Shown here: positions 7,291 to 7,801 of the stretch, one piece after another
How positions within the stretch are numbered: position 1 is the first letter of the stretch
Layout: each line of letters opens with the position of its first letter
Assembly: GCA_946055125.1 (NCBI GenBank)
Contig: CAMGFF010000095.1
Span: 1 to 7,801 of the forward strand
Reading direction: 5' to 3'
DNA from: an uncultured Prevotellaceae bacterium
Lineage (GTDB): Bacteria; Bacteroidota; Bacteroidia; Bacteroidales; Muribaculaceae
DNA: 7,801 nucleotides
Position numbers and translations under genes: made by a program
The notes under the pieces: generated by a model
Seen by the model: the letters and a program-made list of their open reading frames with translations, nothing else
What the model was told of the DNA's origin: nothing
Databases searched by the model: none

Positions 7291-7325
7291 CTTACCTCTT
7301 ACCTCTTACCTCTTACCTCTTACCT
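7291..7325. repeat. Five perfect tandem copies of a 7-bp repeat (CTTACCT; minus strand AGGTAAG)
   Basis: The 35 bases consist of CTTACCT repeated exactly five times. The array sits in the 78-bp gap between argS and the BI-1-type gene, 7 bp after the argS stop and 36 bp before ATG 7254. Because 7 is not a multiple of 3, the array puts TAA stops in all three minus-strand frames. It would lie in the leader or promoter region of the downstream gene. Such arrays can change copy number by slippage. Confidence 0.97.
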
Positions 7326-7332
7326 AAAAAAT

Positions 7333-7801
7333 TTACATCCTATCAGGCACCTCAATGCCCAGAAGGCCGGTAGCGCGGCGAATCACCGTGCCAACCACCT
7401 CCGACAGCTTGATGCGGAACGCACGCACTGCGGCATCGGGTTCCTTCATTATCGAGTAGTCGTGATAGAACTGGTTATACTCCTTCACAAGGTCATACAC
7501 ATAGTTGGCAATCTGCGCCGGACTGTAGCTGCGGCCGGCCTCTGCCACCACCCCGGGGAAGTCGGCAAGGCGCTGAATGAGAGAGATTTCCTTCTCATTC
7601 GGCTCCACATCGGCTATCTCGGCTGCCATTCCCGCCTCGGCGGTCTTGCGCAGCAGCGACTGGATTCGGGCGTAGGTGTATTGAATAAATGGTCCCGTGT
7701 TGCCATTGAAGTCGATCGACGCCTTGCGGTTGAAAGTCATGTTCTTGCGGGCATCGACCTTCAGAATGAAGTATTTCAGCGCGCCAAGGCCTATGATGCG
7801 G
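7333..7801 (-). CDS. argS: Arginyl-tRNA synthetase, C-terminal part (5' end cut by window edge)
   Basis: The last 155 residues or so of a class I arginyl-tRNA synthetase, which is usually about 550-600 residues, enter from the right edge. The frame continues upstream of the first visible ATG: RIIGLGALKYFILKVDARKN precedes MTFNRKASIDFNGNTGPFIQYTYARIQSLLRK. The KYF...K, DFNGNTGPF and QYTYARI motifs mark the junction of the catalytic domain and the helical DALR anticodon-binding domain. The C-terminus ends LLGIEVPDRM, matching the family's conserved P-E/D-R-M end. The enzyme charges tRNA-Arg with arginine in the cytoplasm. No hairpin terminator follows; the stop TAA runs into a T-rich stretch and then the heptamer array, so transcription may continue into the BI-1-type gene. 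Confidence 0.96.
   Translation of the reverse strand, partial: RIIGLGALKYFILKVDARKNMTFNRKASIDFNGNTGPFIQYTYARIQSLLRKTAEAGMAAEIADVEPNEKEISLIQRLADFPGVVAEAGRSYSPAQIANYVYDLVKEYNQFYHDYSIMKEPDAAVRAFRIKLSEVVGTVIRRATGLLGIEVPDRM

Noticed and set aside
1..7801. Mobile element, CRISPR array, defence system, tRNA or rRNA
   Set aside because: I saw no transposase or integrase, no terminal inverted repeats, no spaced direct repeats and no cloverleaf; all coding space is taken by the listed genes.

Overview
The window reads as chromosomal DNA of a member of the Bacteroidota, most likely order Bacteroidales. A gut lineage such as Muribaculaceae would fit, but that finer placement is a guess. The evidence is a secreted protein with a type IX secretion (T9SS) C-terminal sorting domain, promoter-like TAnnTTTG boxes of the Bacteroidota type, weak Shine-Dalgarno signals, and a very large AsmA-like protein of the style common in this phylum. 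Every gene I can support lies on the minus strand, so the biological order runs from the right end of the window to the left.

Right end (about 7801-4962): the C-terminal part of argS (arginyl-tRNA synthetase, cut by the window edge). Next comes a 78-bp gap holding five perfect tandem copies of a heptamer, then a seven-helix Bax inhibitor-1/YccA-type membrane protein. Only 6 bp later xseA begins (exonuclease VII large subunit), followed after 64 bp by xseB (small subunit). The BI-1 gene and xseA are almost certainly co-transcribed, and xseB probably belongs to the same unit. A small AT-rich hairpin right after the xseB stop may end it.

Middle (4961-3473): a promoter region with a 12-bp perfect palindrome and a TATATTTG box. 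It precedes a 411-residue secreted protein made of a signal peptide, three copies of a roughly 100-residue carbohydrate-binding-like module, and a short T9SS-type sorting domain. The gene ends in a 3' UTR with two hairpins; the second is a convincing rho-independent terminator.

Left end (3416-1): a TATTTTTG box and then one long gene that runs off the window. It is an AsmA-family protein with an N-terminal membrane anchor, open for at least 1124 codons.

Functionally the window is mostly housekeeping (translation, DNA repair, envelope biogenesis) with one accessory-looking surface protein. I found no mobile element, CRISPR array, tRNA, rRNA or defence system. The least explained items are the modular T9SS protein, the heptamer array and the palindrome in the promoter region.
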